Positions 32,855-41,916 of a stretch of 64,000 bases of DNA are shown in pieces (position 1 is the stretch's first letter; each line of letters opens with the position of its first letter). The stretch is from Manganibacter manganicus (GTDB lineage Bacteria; Pseudomonadota; Alphaproteobacteria; Rhizobiales; Rhizobiaceae). Made by a program: the position numbers and the translations under genes. The stretch spans positions 87,725-151,724 of the forward strand of contig NZ_MDET01000004.1 of assembly GCF_002075885.1 (NCBI RefSeq), given 5' to 3'. Below the pieces are notes generated by a model. That model was not told the origin of the DNA. It worked only from the letters and a program-made list of their open reading frames with translations, and searched no databases.

Positions 32855-32928
32855 TCGTCCTATCGTAAGATATATCTTGATATTTGGTCGACGACGACTT
32901 AACTGAGATATATCTTACGATAGGACGA
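32855..32928. promoter_or_regulatory. Long inverted repeat, probable PadR operator
   Basis: Two perfect 23-base arms (32855-32877 and 32906-32928) spaced by 28 bases sit 12 bases before the padR start codon. Each arm carries a small palindrome, AAGATATATCTT in the left one and AGATATATCT in the right. Auto-repression by the downstream PadR protein is the simplest reading; a large mRNA-leader hairpin is the alternative. Confidence 0.65.
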
Positions 32929-32939
32929 AAGGAATCCTT

Positions 32940-33617
32940 ATGCACAGACATCATCATTGCGGAGATCGCGACGAGCGCGCCTTCTTTCATATGGCTGGCC
33001 GTTTTGGCGGTCGGCGCGGGGGCTTCGGCCCGTTCGGTTTCGGAGGGCGGCATGGCGGTGGCGGCAGGGGCGGCCCGGGTGACGTATTGCGCGCCGGACG
33101 CATGCTGGCCGATGGCGACCTGAAACTGATTACGCTTTCGCTGCTGGCCGACCAGCCACGTCACGGCTACGAGATCATCAAGGCGCTGGAGGAGCGGTCC
33201 AGCGGCTTTTACAGCCCCAGCCCGGGCGTGGTCTATCCGACGCTGACGTTCCTGGAGGAGGCCGGCTTTGCCGTCTCGGCGGCACAAGGCAACAAGAAGG
33301 TGTTCTCGATTACCGAGGACGGGCAGGGGCATCTTGCCGAGAACCGTGAATTGGTCGAGCGCGTGCTGGAGCAGATCGAGCGCATCGGGCGCAAGATGGC
33401 GGCCGCGCGCGAATGGTTCGGTTGGAACGACGACGAGGACGACCGGCGCGGCCGGCACGGACATCGGGGGCGCAATCCCGAATTCCATGCGCTCAGGCGC
33501 CGGCTTCGGGCCGCCCTTGCCGATATCGTTGATGCGCCCGCCGAAAAGCAGGCCGAGGCGATGGCGATCCTGACAGGAGCGGCCGAGGCACTGGAAGCGC
33601 TTTCCAACGAAGATTGA
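32940..33617 (+). CDS. PadR-family regulator with Gly/Arg/His-rich N-terminus
   Basis: A 225-residue protein. Residues 1-47 are rich in Gly, Arg and His (HRHHHCGD, GRFGGRRGGFGPFGFGGRHGGGGRGG). The PadR winged helix follows: GDLKLITLSLLADQPRHGYEIIKALEERSSGFYSPSPGVVYPTLTFLEEAGF, with a C-terminal dimerisation helix containing another DDRRGRHGHRGR tract. The His-rich tail could bind metal, as in YqjI-type nickel/iron-responsive PadR proteins, which share this architecture. No target gene is adjacent besides itself. Confidence 0.88.
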   Translation: MHRHHHCGDRDERAFFHMAGRFGGRRGGFGPFGFGGRHGGGGRGGPGDVLRAGRMLADGDLKLITLSLLADQPRHGYEIIKALEERSSGFYSPSPGVVYPTLTFLEEAGFAVSAAQGNKKVFSITEDGQGHLAENRELVERVLEQIERIGRKMAAAREWFGWNDDEDDRRGRHGHRGRNPEFHALRRRLRAALADIVDAPAEKQAEAMAILTGAAEALEALSNED

Positions 33618-33714
33618 CGTGTTGGCGCACCCTTGCCCGTTCGGGCGCGGGACGCTAGGTAAAAGCCGCTTCGTCCATCGTGGACGGGGCGGGTTTTTTT
33701 GCGGAGGCCGGCCC

Positions 33715-34008
33715 ATGTCATTCCTGAAACGTCTTTTCGGCGGTGGCGGCGATGAGCCCGCACAGGCGGCCAGCACCGCGCCGGCAAAGCAGGTGGAACA
33801 CAAGGGCTTCACCATCAGCGCCACGCCCTACAAGGCCGAAGGCCAGTATCAGACCTGCGGCGTCGTCTCGAAGGAGATCGACGGCGTGGTGAAGGAGCAT
33901 CGCTTCATTCGCGCCGACCGTTTCGCCGGGCTGGACGATGCGGTGGACATTTCGCTAAAGAAAGGCATCCAACTCGTGGATGAGCAGGGCGAACGCATTT
34001 TCGAATAG
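33715..34008 (+). CDS. HlyU family protein
   Basis: A 97-residue protein: MSFLKRLFGGGGDEP, a low-complexity linker, then the HlyU-type domain VEHKGFTISATPYKAEGQYQTCGVVSKEIDGVVKEHRFIRADRF and DDAVDISLKKGIQLVDEQGE. Family members are annotated after a Vibrio haemolysin activator, but that homology gives no function here. It converges with the TetR gene. Confidence 0.85.
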   Translation: MSFLKRLFGGGGDEPAQAASTAPAKQVEHKGFTISATPYKAEGQYQTCGVVSKEIDGVVKEHRFIRADRFAGLDDAVDISLKKGIQLVDEQGERIFE

Positions 34009-34022
34009 GTATCAACTGGCGC

Positions 34023-34622
34023 CTATGGCTGCTGCTTGAACAGCCCGTCGATGAGCATGCCGAGGGTTTTCATGAAATCCTCCCGCGCGGCGCCGGATTC
34101 CACCGACAGTGCCGCGCGGTCGAAGGCAGCTGACAGGAGAGCGGTCAGCACATCGAGCGACGCCGGTTTCATCGCGCCTTCCTGCATGGCCATCTCCAGT
34201 CCTTCGCGCAGGGTGCGTGCGCCGTGCCTCGCGTCGATCTTGTCCATAGTGGCGCGGCCAAGAACGGCGGGTCCATCGAGAAGCAGGAGTCGGGTGCGGC
34301 CCGGCGACGCCATAGCATCAAGGAACGCCCTGCCGCCGTCCAGCAGGGCCTGGCGGGCATCCCGCTCGGTCGGCGTGGCGCGCTCGATCCCGGCCGCCAC
34401 TTCCGCCGCTTCCTGCTCCACGACAGCCTGGAACAGAGCCTGCTTGTCAGTAAAGTGATGGTAGAGCGCACCGCGCGTGACGCCGGCCGCAGCCACAATC
34501 TCCGGCGTTGCTGTTTCAGCATAGGATTTTTCAATGAAAAGTGTCCGCGCTGCCGACAGCAGCGCCGCACGGGTGGCCTCGGTGCGCTGGCGGTTAGTGC
34601 GGCGTTCGATTTTTCGTTGCAT
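34023..34622 (-). CDS. TetR-family repressor
   Basis: A 199-residue regulator. The N-terminal HTH reads [51 protein letters not shown]; the ligand domain is divergent. The ATG at 34622 is chosen over 34655 because the latter would place the paired operators inside the coding region and lacks family similarity. It faces away from a VOC-family gene and probably represses both itself and that gene. Confidence 0.92.
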   Translation of the reverse strand: MQRKIERRTNRQRTEATRAALLSAARTLFIEKSYAETATPEIVAAAGVTRGALYHHFTDKQALFQAVVEQEAAEVAAGIERATPTERDARQALLDGGRAFLDAMASPGRTRLLLLDGPAVLGRATMDKIDARHGARTLREGLEMAMQEGAMKPASLDVLTALLSAAFDRAALSVESGAAREDFMKTLGMLIDGLFKQQP

Positions 34623-34668
34623 ACATACAGCCTGTATGTTAAATCCCATAAACATGCAGAATGTATGT
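34623..34668. promoter_or_regulatory. Paired TetR operators
   Basis: ACATACAG-C-CTGTATGT (34623-34639) is a perfect 17-base dyad; ACATGCAG-A-ATGTATGT (34652-34668) is a near copy 29 bases away. They occupy the tetR/VOC divergent promoter. Confidence 0.75.
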
Positions 34669-34691
34669 TAAACGGGGGCGAGAGAAAAGCC

Positions 34692-35120
34692 ATGAAGACG
34701 ACCAGCTATTATCCGGTCATCATGTCAGCTGACGTTACCGCAACGGCGGCGTTCTATGTTCGCCATCTGCGGTTCAAGCCGCTGTTTTCGAGTGACTGGT
34801 ATGTTCATCTGCAATCCGAAGAGGACGAAAGCGTCAATCTCGGCATTGTCGATCAGGGGCATGAGACCGTTCCGCAAGTTGCGCGGGGCAGGAGCGCAAA
34901 GGGGCTGTTGATCAATTTCGAGGTTGAGGATGTCGATGCCGTTCATGCGCGCATTGTTGCGGCCGGCGTGCCAATGTTGCTCGATTTGCGCGACGAGCCC
35001 TTTGGTCAGCGGCACTTTATCTTCGCCGATCCGAACGGGGTGCTGATCGACGTCGTCAAACCTATCGCACCCTCGGCAGAATTTCTGGAGCAATATGAAG
35101 AGGGCGTCGCGGCTGGCTGA
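34692..35120 (+). CDS. VOC (glyoxalase/bleomycin-resistance fold) protein
   Basis: A 142-residue protein with two beta-alpha-beta-beta-beta modules: [35 protein letters not shown] and [50 protein letters not shown]. The [12 protein letters not shown] end is typical. Members bind metal or drugs; this substrate is unknown. It should be derepressed when the divergent TetR protein binds its ligand. Confidence 0.88.
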   Translation: MKTTSYYPVIMSADVTATAAFYVRHLRFKPLFSSDWYVHLQSEEDESVNLGIVDQGHETVPQVARGRSAKGLLINFEVEDVDAVHARIVAAGVPMLLDLRDEPFGQRHFIFADPNGVLIDVVKPIAPSAEFLEQYEEGVAAG

Positions 35121-35217
35121 GGAAAGGTAGCAAGTTGCACTCGCCGTGGGGCCGGGCAAATCTTGAATGCCCGCCCTGAACGGGGCATGAAGGGGCTTGC
35201 TTTGGAGGTGGCCTGCC

Positions 35218-36084
35218 ATGTCCCTGAAGGGAAAAACGCTGTTCATCTCGGGCGGTTCGCGCGGCATCGGGCTGGCGATTGCGCTTAGGGCCGCGCGCGA
35301 TGGCGCCAATGTCGCCATTGCCGCAAAGACCGCCGCCCCGCATCCGAAATTGCCCGGCACGATTTATACGGCTGCGGAGAAAATCGAAAAGGCAGGCGGC
35401 AAGGCGCTGCCCATCATCTGCGATATCCGCGACGAGACACAGGTGGAGAAGGCGGTCGCGGCGACAGTGGAGCAGTTCGGCGGCATCGATATCTGCATCA
35501 ACAATGCCAGCGCCATCCAGCTTACCGGCACGCTGGAAACCGACATGAAGCGCTTCGACCTGATGCATCAGGTCAATATGCGGGGCACTTTCCTGGTGTC
35601 GAAAATGTGTATTCCGCACCTGCGCTTGGCCAAAAATCCTCATATTCTGAATCTGGCGCCGCCGCTCGATATGGCGGCGAAATGGTTCAAGGGGCATGTC
35701 GCCTACACCATGGCGAAATTCGGCATGTCGATGTGCACGCTCGGCATGAGCGCGGAGTTCGCCGCCGACGGCATTGCCGTCAATTCACTGTGGCCGCTCA
35801 CCGCAATCGACACAGCTGCGGTGCGCAATCTGCTCGGGGGTGTTTCGGTGGCGCAGCAGTGCCGTTCGCCCGAAATCATGGCGGATGCCGCCTGTGCGAT
35901 CTTCAATCGGCCCTCCCGTGAGACGACCGGCAATTTCTATATCGACGAGGAGGTGCTGCGCGCCGAGGGCATCACCGACTTTTCCAGATATGCGCCACAG
36001 GCGACAGGGCCGCTTGCCGGCGACTTCTTCGTGCCGGATGAGGTTCTGGCACGCACGGACACCAAACTGACGCGGCTGTTATAG
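35218..36084 (+). CDS. Short-chain dehydrogenase, HSDL2/SCP-type
   Basis: A 288-residue NAD(P)-dependent oxidoreductase. SGGSRGIGLAIALRAARDGAN is the nucleotide-binding loop, INNASAI the structural NNAG variant and AYTMAKFGMSM the active-site YxxxK. It resembles the SDR half of human HSDL2 and bacterial relatives thought to act on fatty or acyl substrates. TTTGGAGGTGG precedes the ATG. Confidence 0.9.
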   Translation: MSLKGKTLFISGGSRGIGLAIALRAARDGANVAIAAKTAAPHPKLPGTIYTAAEKIEKAGGKALPIICDIRDETQVEKAVAATVEQFGGIDICINNASAIQLTGTLETDMKRFDLMHQVNMRGTFLVSKMCIPHLRLAKNPHILNLAPPLDMAAKWFKGHVAYTMAKFGMSMCTLGMSAEFAADGIAVNSLWPLTAIDTAAVRNLLGGVSVAQQCRSPEIMADAACAIFNRPSRETTGNFYIDEEVLRAEGITDFSRYAPQATGPLAGDFFVPDEVLARTDTKLTRLL

Positions 36085-36090
36085 GTTGAA

Positions 36091-36121
36091 AAAATCCCTG
36101 CCGGCCCGAAGGCCGACAGGG
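36091..36121 (-). terminator. Terminator for the OmpA-family gene
   Basis: CCCTG-c-CGGCC (36096-36106) pairs with GGCCG-a-CAGGG (36111-36121) and is followed on the minus strand by a run of six to seven T-rich bases. A second stem, GGGCGCCG/CGGCGCCC (36201-36219), lies closer to the stop codon. Confidence 0.7.
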
Positions 36122-36242
36122 CATGTCCCGCTGGAGTCGGGACGAGGGCAGGGAACGCCCTTTCCGGAATCTGGGAACCTAGGCCCGGTGTTTCAATGGC
36201 GGGCGCCGGTTCGGCGCCCTTCATCAATTCACCGGGCCGCCG

Positions 36243-38459
36243 TCACTCCGCACTGGCGACAGGCGAAACCAGCGGCGTAATGCGGCGAACCGCGACGCGG
36301 CGATTCTCGCGATTTGCCCCGTCCGTGTTCACCTTGAGGTACTCCTCGCCATAGCCCTGCGTGGTCAGATTTTCGGCCGGAATGTCGAAAACCTTGGTGA
36401 GCGCTTCGGCGACCGAATCGGCCCGTTCATCCGAAAGAACAAGGTTGGACTCGTCCGAACCGACGGCATCGGTGTGGCCTTCGATCAGGAAGGTTTCCGC
36501 CGGGTTCTGCTCGAGGATCTTGTTCATCGCCTCGCCAAGCGCCTCCAGCTTCGAAATCTGGTTTTCGCCGATATCAGCGGAACCGGTGTCGAAGGTGATG
36601 GTGTCGAGGTCGACGCGGCGCACCTTGTCGCGGATGCGAGCCGAATGGACCACCTCGTTGACCGAATAGATGCGTTCCACCGGCTCGACCGGGGGGGCGT
36701 CGAGATAGGTGTAGTAGTCCTCCGGCCGAGCGCGCTCGGCATCGAGGATGTATTCGTCGGCGGGAATGCTGAGCCGCAGCGGCGGCAAATCCGCGCCGGC
36801 ATCGATGTAGCCGCGCTGAATCCGGTCGTAGTCATCTTCCGGAACATAATAGAGTACCACCTCGCGATCATCCGGCATGATGCGTGAACGACGTACGATA
36901 TCGCCGTAGGCATTGCGGATGGTGACGACACGCGCGCCATTGTCCTTGACGATAGTGGTGCGCGTGAAGCCACGCGGCAATTCCTCGACATAGCTGTCGC
37001 GGGCATGTCGCTCGAGCCTTTCGTTGGCATCGCGGTTATCGACATAGATGTTGTCGCCGAACTTCACGACAATCCTGTCGCCGAATTCCTTGACCACGTC
37101 GATGTTATCGCGCTTGCGTCTCTCCTCGCGGCGCTCGCGACGATCCTTGCGCCATTGCTCGGCATCGATGCGCTTGCCCTGCATGGCTTCCACCGATTCT
37201 ATCTTGCCGATCCTTTCGATGGCGGATTGAGCGGCGGAATCCGAGCGCGGCGCGGCTTCGGCCTCGCCGGCCGGCTGTTCGGCTGGCTGCTCGGCCGGTT
37301 GCCTGACCTGGCGGCCTTCACCTCTGCGGCCAGCCTTCTTGGCGCTGTCGGGCAGGGGGGCGGCATCCTTGGGGAGAGGGCTTGCCTCGGTGTCGCTCTT
37401 CGGCATCGCCTGTTCTTCTTGCGTATCGGTCGGCAGTTCGGGCTGCGTGGCGTCGCGTTTGCCGCCCTCCGCTTCGCCGGTGGCCGGCGTCTGCTCGCCA
37501 GCCTTCTCCCCGGAAGTCGGTTTCTGTTCTTCCGGCGAAGCCTGCTGCGGCTCTGCCGCTTCCTCGCCACCCTTCTTCTTATTGAGGAACTCCCTCAACT
37601 CTTCCTTCTTGGATTTCGGCTGGGTTGCCTGGTCGGCCGGCTTTTCATCGGCAGCAGATCCCTTTTCAGTCTCGGCTGGCGTGGCTTCCCGCTTCGGCGC
37701 GGCTTCTTCCGCAGGTTCCCCGGCGGGTTTTGCTTGATCGTCAGATCCGGACTTCCGCGGCTTCGGCTTTTCGGCCTGCTGCGGCTCCGTCGTTTCTCCG
37801 CCGTCCTGCTTTTTGTCGAGGAACTCCTTCAGTTCCTTTTTCTTCGATTTCGGCTGAGTTGCCTGTTCGGCCGGCTCCTCGCTTTGCGCGGGCGCCTGTT
37901 CGGTCTCGGCCGGTTTGGCCTCCTCAGTGGATCGGCGCTGTTTGCGCTCGGATTGTTTTTCCTGCCGCTTGACGGCGGGCTTGGTTTCGCTTTCCTCACC
38001 TGCGGGTGCGGCCTGTTCATTCTGCTGGGCCGGTTCGGCCTGCTGTTGCTTTTGTTTGCGTTTTTCCCGGCGCGGCTTTTCTTCGGGCTTCATGGCCGGC
38101 GCCATTTCGCCTCCCGTATCGGCGGGCGCTGATTCTTCGCGTGGCGCGGGTTCGGCCTGCATTTCCTTGCGCTTCTCGCGGCGAGGCTTCTGCTCCGGCT
38201 CCGCCTGGGGCGAGGGTTCGTCCTGGGCCGCAGGTGCGGCTCGCTTTTCCTGCTGCTTTTTGCGGTTCGGCTTCTCCCCGCCTTCCGCGCAGGCTTCGGC
38301 GGATTCACCTTCGGCGCAATTCGCCTGCGCCAGTATGATACCGGTGTGGAGGATTGGGCTCGTGACGCTGTCTCCATGGAGCGGCGCGGCGCTCAGCGGC
38401 GTGGATGCCATCAACAGGCCGAGCGCGGTGCCGGCCAAAATCCGTGGTTGGCATTTCAT
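36243..38459 (-). CDS. OmpA-family envelope protein with very long disordered charged linker
   Basis: A 738-residue protein. A signal peptide ends near STPLSAA. Residues about 55-420 are a low-complexity Glu/Lys/Pro/Ala tract containing imperfect repeats (KPRREKRKE and KPRREKRKQ; KKELKEFLDKKQDG and KEELREFLNKKKGG). The C-terminal OmpA domain, binding peptidoglycan, shows ITFDTGSADIGENQISKLEALGEAM, FLIEGHTDAVGSDESNLVLSDERADSVAEAL and NRRVAVRR. A strong AAGGAGAG site sets the start. It may tether the outer membrane to the cell wall across a long spacer. Confidence 0.92.
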   Translation of the reverse strand: MKCQPRILAGTALGLLMASTPLSAAPLHGDSVTSPILHTGIILAQANCAEGESAEACAEGGEKPNRKKQQEKRAAPAAQDEPSPQAEPEQKPRREKRKEMQAEPAPREESAPADTGGEMAPAMKPEEKPRREKRKQKQQQAEPAQQNEQAAPAGEESETKPAVKRQEKQSERKQRRSTEEAKPAETEQAPAQSEEPAEQATQPKSKKKELKEFLDKKQDGGETTEPQQAEKPKPRKSGSDDQAKPAGEPAEEAAPKREATPAETEKGSAADEKPADQATQPKSKKEELREFLNKKKGGEEAAEPQQASPEEQKPTSGEKAGEQTPATGEAEGGKRDATQPELPTDTQEEQAMPKSDTEASPLPKDAAPLPDSAKKAGRRGEGRQVRQPAEQPAEQPAGEAEAAPRSDSAAQSAIERIGKIESVEAMQGKRIDAEQWRKDRRERREERRKRDNIDVVKEFGDRIVVKFGDNIYVDNRDANERLERHARDSYVEELPRGFTRTTIVKDNGARVVTIRNAYGDIVRRSRIMPDDREVVLYYVPEDDYDRIQRGYIDAGADLPPLRLSIPADEYILDAERARPEDYYTYLDAPPVEPVERIYSVNEVVHSARIRDKVRRVDLDTITFDTGSADIGENQISKLEALGEAMNKILEQNPAETFLIEGHTDAVGSDESNLVLSDERADSVAEALTKVFDIPAENLTTQGYGEEYLKVNTDGANRENRRVAVRRITPLVSPVASAE

Positions 38460-38657
38460 ATTGAAACTCTCCTTGTGACGTCCCGTCCTCGTCGAAACCG
38501 GAACGACGCGAAATGGTTCCGGCAAAGGTGACTTAGTGCCGATGCTGGGCGAATGGTCGGCGTTTTGACGGCAAGACGGTGTCAAACCGGTGGCCGAGTC
38601 GGGCTGCTGACCGAGTTGAGCCGAGATGAGCTTGACCGGGAGGCAAGGCGGGGCCAC

Positions 38658-39113
38658 ATGCAACGGATGGACGCGCCATTCTGGAAAACCAAGACATTGG
38701 AGGCGATGAGCCCCGCCGAATGGGAATCGCTCTGCGACGGGTGCGGCAAGTGCTGTCTCTCCAAGCTGGAGGATGCCGACACCGGCGAAATTTACTGGAC
38801 CAGCGTTGCCTGCCGCCTGTTCGATGCCGGTACATGCCGCTGCTCGGACTATTCCGATCGGCTGGCGCGGGTGCCCGATTGTGTCGGGCTCACGCCTGAA
38901 AACGTGCGCACCATCGCCTGGTTGCCTTCGACCTGCGCCTATCGACTCGTCGCCGAGGGGCACGATCTCTACTGGTGGCACAGGCTGGTATCGGGCAGTC
39001 CCGAGACAGTGCACGAGGCGGGCATGTCGGTGCGTGGACGTGTGCGCGCCAGCGAGAGCGACCTGGGCGAGCCGGAGGACTACTTCGACTACATGCTCGA
39101 TAGCGAGCCGTGA
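38658..39113 (+). CDS. YcgN/UPF0260 cysteine-cluster protein
   Basis: A 151-residue protein with many conserved cysteines: [51 protein letters not shown] and [13 protein letters not shown]. The arrangement is typical of the zinc/iron-chelating UPF0260 family, whose function is unknown. An ATG at 38658 matches the usual N-terminus ([11 protein letters not shown]). Confidence 0.93.
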   Translation: MQRMDAPFWKTKTLEAMSPAEWESLCDGCGKCCLSKLEDADTGEIYWTSVACRLFDAGTCRCSDYSDRLARVPDCVGLTPENVRTIAWLPSTCAYRLVAEGHDLYWWHRLVSGSPETVHEAGMSVRGRVRASESDLGEPEDYFDYMLDSEP

Positions 39114-39253
39114 GGTGCCGGCCGTTGTAATGATGTGAACCGGCGATGAACGCCAAATTCCTGATGGGTTCAGCGAAGCGGGCGTATCCTGGCCCCATCA
39201 ATTCCACAGGGCGGCTGCCTGTAACGGCCAAGCCGCTCGACAGGAGATCCGCA

Positions 39254-39625
39254 ATGTTCACCACGATCAGGACTTTGGCGCTTTCGGTAATTGTCGGGAT
39301 TGGCGCCATGGCGACCGCTCCGGTCGTCGCGCAGGCCGACGGCATCTATCTTAATTTCGGCCACGAGCCGGATGACCGCTTCGGGATCTATACCGGCGAC
39401 CGAGGCGAGATGCGCGATTGGCATCGCCACCGGCATGAACGCCGAAAATGGCGCCGTTCCTGCACGCCCGAGCGCGCGCTCGACAAGGCCGAGCGCATGG
39501 GGCTGCGGCGCGCCCGCATTGTCGATATCGACCGCCGCCGGGTCAAGGTGAAAGGCCGCAAATACAATGAGCGCGTGGTCGTGACCTTCCGCAACAGGCG
39601 CGGCTGCCCGATCCTGTATCGGTAG
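39254..39625 (+). CDS. Small secreted basic protein of unknown function
   Basis: A 123-residue protein with a signal peptide ending near PVVAQA, followed by a histidine/arginine-rich stretch (WHRHRHERRKWRRSC) and ALDKAERMGLRRARIVDIDRRRVKVKGRKYNERVVVTFRNRRGCPIL. Short proteins of this shape, sometimes called antifreeze-like or YMGG-like in annotations, occur in rhizobia; I do not assign a function. A bidirectional terminator follows. Confidence 0.78.
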   Translation: MFTTIRTLALSVIVGIGAMATAPVVAQADGIYLNFGHEPDDRFGIYTGDRGEMRDWHRHRHERRKWRRSCTPERALDKAERMGLRRARIVDIDRRRVKVKGRKYNERVVVTFRNRRGCPILYR

Positions 39626-39654
39626 AGTCTTCGACGCCTGGCCGATGGACGAAA

Positions 39655-39682
39655 AAGCCCCGGAGCGAAGGCTCCGGGGCTT
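39655..39682. terminator. Bidirectional terminator
   Basis: AAGCCCCGGAGC (39655-39666) pairs perfectly with GCTCCGGGGCTT (39671-39682) around a GAAG loop, between converging genes. Confidence 0.85.
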
Positions 39683-39706
39683 CTCCTTTATGCGGTGGAA
39701 TCGGGA

Positions 39707-40414
39707 CTACTTGATCTCGAAGGTGATGTTGACCTGGACATGGTAGGAGTTTTCTCCTGGCTGAACGGGGACCGAATCCCGTGCGGCGAAAGCCTTTGCA
39801 TTCATCGGCATGGGCCTCGGCGCGATGTTCTGGTCGGTGATCTTCAACACCTTGCCGACCGAGACGCCGGCGGCCTCTGCCAGAGTCTTGGCCTTGGCGA
39901 CTGCATCGGCTACCGCCTTCTTGCGCGCTTCGGTGATGACGGTAGACGGGTCGTCATTGGTGAAGGTGATGCCACCGCCCTGGTTGACGCCAAGCGTCAC
40001 CGCCTTGTCCAGAATTTCGCCGGTCCTGTCGATGTCGCGCACGCGTACCGACACCGTGTTGGTGACCTGGTAGGCGACCAGTTCGGGTTGCTGGTTGTCA
40101 TCGTTGTTTTGCGGATAATTGTAGCGCGGCGTGATCTGCATGCCGGTAGTCTGCAAATCGCGATCGGCGATGTCCGAAGCTTTCATGGCCGCAATGACCG
40201 CCGCCATGGCGTCATTGTTGGCGTCGAGTGCGGCACGCGCGGATTTGGCCTCGCGCATGACGGAAAGCGACAGGATGGCGATATCCGGCGCGATGGTGGC
40301 TTCACCTTCGCCGCTCACCATGATGCGTGGCACCGGCCCGGCATCCTTGGCCATTGCAACTGCCGGCATTGCGAGCGTTGCGGCGAGCGCCAAGGCTAAA
40401 AGAGAACTGGTCAT
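39707..40414 (-). CDS. SIMPL-domain periplasmic protein
   Basis: A 235-residue secreted protein (signal ending near AVAMA) with a SIMPL/DUF541 domain: ISVSGEGEA-like IMVSGEGEATIAPDIAILSLSV, then NDAMAAVIAAMKASDIADRDLQTTGMQITPRYNY and NGAKAKAEALA-like ARKKAVADAVAKAKTLAEAAGVSVGKVLKI. E. coli YggE of this family reduces oxidative stress by an unknown route. ATG 40414 has GGAG six to seven bases upstream; ATG 40426 is the alternative. Confidence 0.9.
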   Translation of the reverse strand: MTSSLLALALAATLAMPAVAMAKDAGPVPRIMVSGEGEATIAPDIAILSLSVMREAKSARAALDANNDAMAAVIAAMKASDIADRDLQTTGMQITPRYNYPQNNDDNQQPELVAYQVTNTVSVRVRDIDRTGEILDKAVTLGVNQGGGITFTNDDPSTVITEARKKAVADAVAKAKTLAEAAGVSVGKVLKITDQNIAPRPMPMNAKAFAARDSVPVQPGENSYHVQVNITFEIK

Positions 40415-40555
40415 CGAAAACTCCATTTCTGCATATCAAGAAGGTTCGGCATTATGCTGCGATTATGAGTGGATTTGGGCGTCGTGCGCCAGATGGTTCG
40501 CAAAGTTTCTTAAAGCCTTGTGCGACGCAACGAAAAACACTATCCAGCCCGTGTG

Positions 40556-40631
40556 GGGCCTGTAGCTCAATGGTTAGAGCCGGCGGCTCATAACCGCTTG
40601 GTTGGGGGTTCGAGTCCCTCCGGGCCCACCA
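40556..40631 (+). tRNA. tRNA-Ile2 (anticodon CAU, lysidine type)
   Basis: 76 bases including an encoded CCA. The acceptor GGGCCTG pairs with CGGGCCC, the anticodon stem GGCGG with CCGCT around CTCATAA, and the T-arm has TTCGAGT. The anticodon arm (GGCGGCTCATAACCGCTTGG) follows the E. coli ileX pattern rather than elongator Met, so TilS would convert C34 to lysidine to read AUA. Confidence 0.9.
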
Positions 40632-40743
40632 TATAGATCAATATTGTATAGACACATTATAAGTGGCTCAAAAACACGAAATTGCAGTTCGACGTCCGTC
40701 ATTAGAGCATAGGTGGACGACTTTTACGCCGTCCGAAGCGGGA

Positions 40744-41751
40744 TTATCGCGCCGCTACCGTGGTCGAATTTTGCACCGCCGCTCTCGGGATGACGGGTTC
40801 ACCATGAAATCGCCTGCGGGACGGCCGGGAAACGCCAAAGCCTATTTCCATCATGAGTCGGGGCGCTCGGCTTGGTACCGTGCCCATGTGAAAGCCGAAC
40901 GGGTCTTCGACAAAGCCCGAGCCCGCTAGCCCTGACAGTGTAACGGCGTTCTCGGCACCATAAGCGCCCAGCACTTCGTCGGCAGAATGTCCGACGAGAA
41001 GCGTCAGTTGATGCTTGATTTTCCTGTGATTGTGGCTGCCACGCACATAAACATGCGGGCCGCAATCACTGTCGACATCAGACAGGTAGAAGAAAAACTT
41101 CAGCATTCGCCAGTCGTCGAGATCGAAGTGGAATTTGTCCAGCGATGCAAGATTCTTCTCGGCATCCGACACGGACTTTGTTGGAAAGCTCCACCAGACG
41201 CGTGTCGTGATCAGCTTTGCCTGCGCGCCCAGATAGTGCGCCGCCACGTCGTGCAGAAGCGGGTCTTGCTGCACCGCAAGCGCCGCATCGCATTTCAGTA
41301 TCCGCTCGAAATAGTGCCCACTGAGCAAGGCACGGCCATAACGACTTTCAGCATCAGGATGCTCTGTCGGAAAGAATTCCAGCCGGCGATCAAAATTGCC
41401 GAAACATGGTGTCTTCCTTGCGAAACGGGCAATCTCGTCCTGGATCGAGGAGGGCAGGAGAAGTCCGGAAAAAAGCCCATCGGCGCGCAGCGCTTCGACA
41501 ATTGTACGCCGGTTCATGCCCTCGAACATCGTTGCCGTGGCATAGTCCGTTGATTTGACCGGTTTCGCGCCACGCCAATGCATCCGCCTGCCGGGCAAGG
41601 TCCGCGCAAATACGAACATCGGCAGCCATGCGGGGTTTTCCTGGATGTCGGTCAGATAGGTAGGAATTCGCGCTGCGATCCGGCGGAAAGGGCTAGCATT
41701 CCGTGCAATGGCCTCAAGGGATGTGTTATCGGGGCTCGTAGGTTTGGGCAT
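40744..41751 (-). CDS. PhyH-like Fe(II)/2-oxoglutarate dioxygenase
   Basis: A 335-residue protein. FHFDLDDW supplies His208-x-Asp210, GPHVYVRGSH follows as in phytanoyl-CoA dioxygenases, and DPFGFHMGTVPSRAPRLM supplies the distal His288 and an Arg298 ten residues on that could hold 2-oxoglutarate. The first 200 residues are poorly conserved. Substrate is unknown; related proteins hydroxylate acyl chains, ectoine precursors or natural products. It stands alone beside tRNA-Ile2, and nothing nearby hints at a pathway. Confidence 0.75.
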   Translation of the reverse strand: MPKPTSPDNTSLEAIARNASPFRRIAARIPTYLTDIQENPAWLPMFVFARTLPGRRMHWRGAKPVKSTDYATATMFEGMNRRTIVEALRADGLFSGLLLPSSIQDEIARFARKTPCFGNFDRRLEFFPTEHPDAESRYGRALLSGHYFERILKCDAALAVQQDPLLHDVAAHYLGAQAKLITTRVWWSFPTKSVSDAEKNLASLDKFHFDLDDWRMLKFFFYLSDVDSDCGPHVYVRGSHNHRKIKHQLTLLVGHSADEVLGAYGAENAVTLSGLAGSGFVEDPFGFHMGTVPSRAPRLMMEIGFGVSRPSRRRFHGEPVIPRAAVQNSTTVAAR

Positions 41752-41916
41752 GAAATTTTCCGCAGAATATATACAGCCGCCCGCCCGAGACTCTTACGCT
41801 AATCGCGTGACGGTTAGGTTGCAATGCAGCATGAGCAATTTTGCCCCGAAAGCGGCCACAGGTTTCGGGGCAAAGCCGTGCGTAAATCAAGCGTATAGAG
41901 TGAACTGAATGCGCTT

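Noticed and set aside
40556..40631. Elongator tRNA-Met
   Set aside because: The CAT anticodon would allow it, but the anticodon arm follows the tRNA-Ile2 pattern of E. coli ileX.
40632..40743. Integration site at tRNA-Ile2
   Set aside because: No integrase and no repeat of the tRNA 3-prime end was found in the window.
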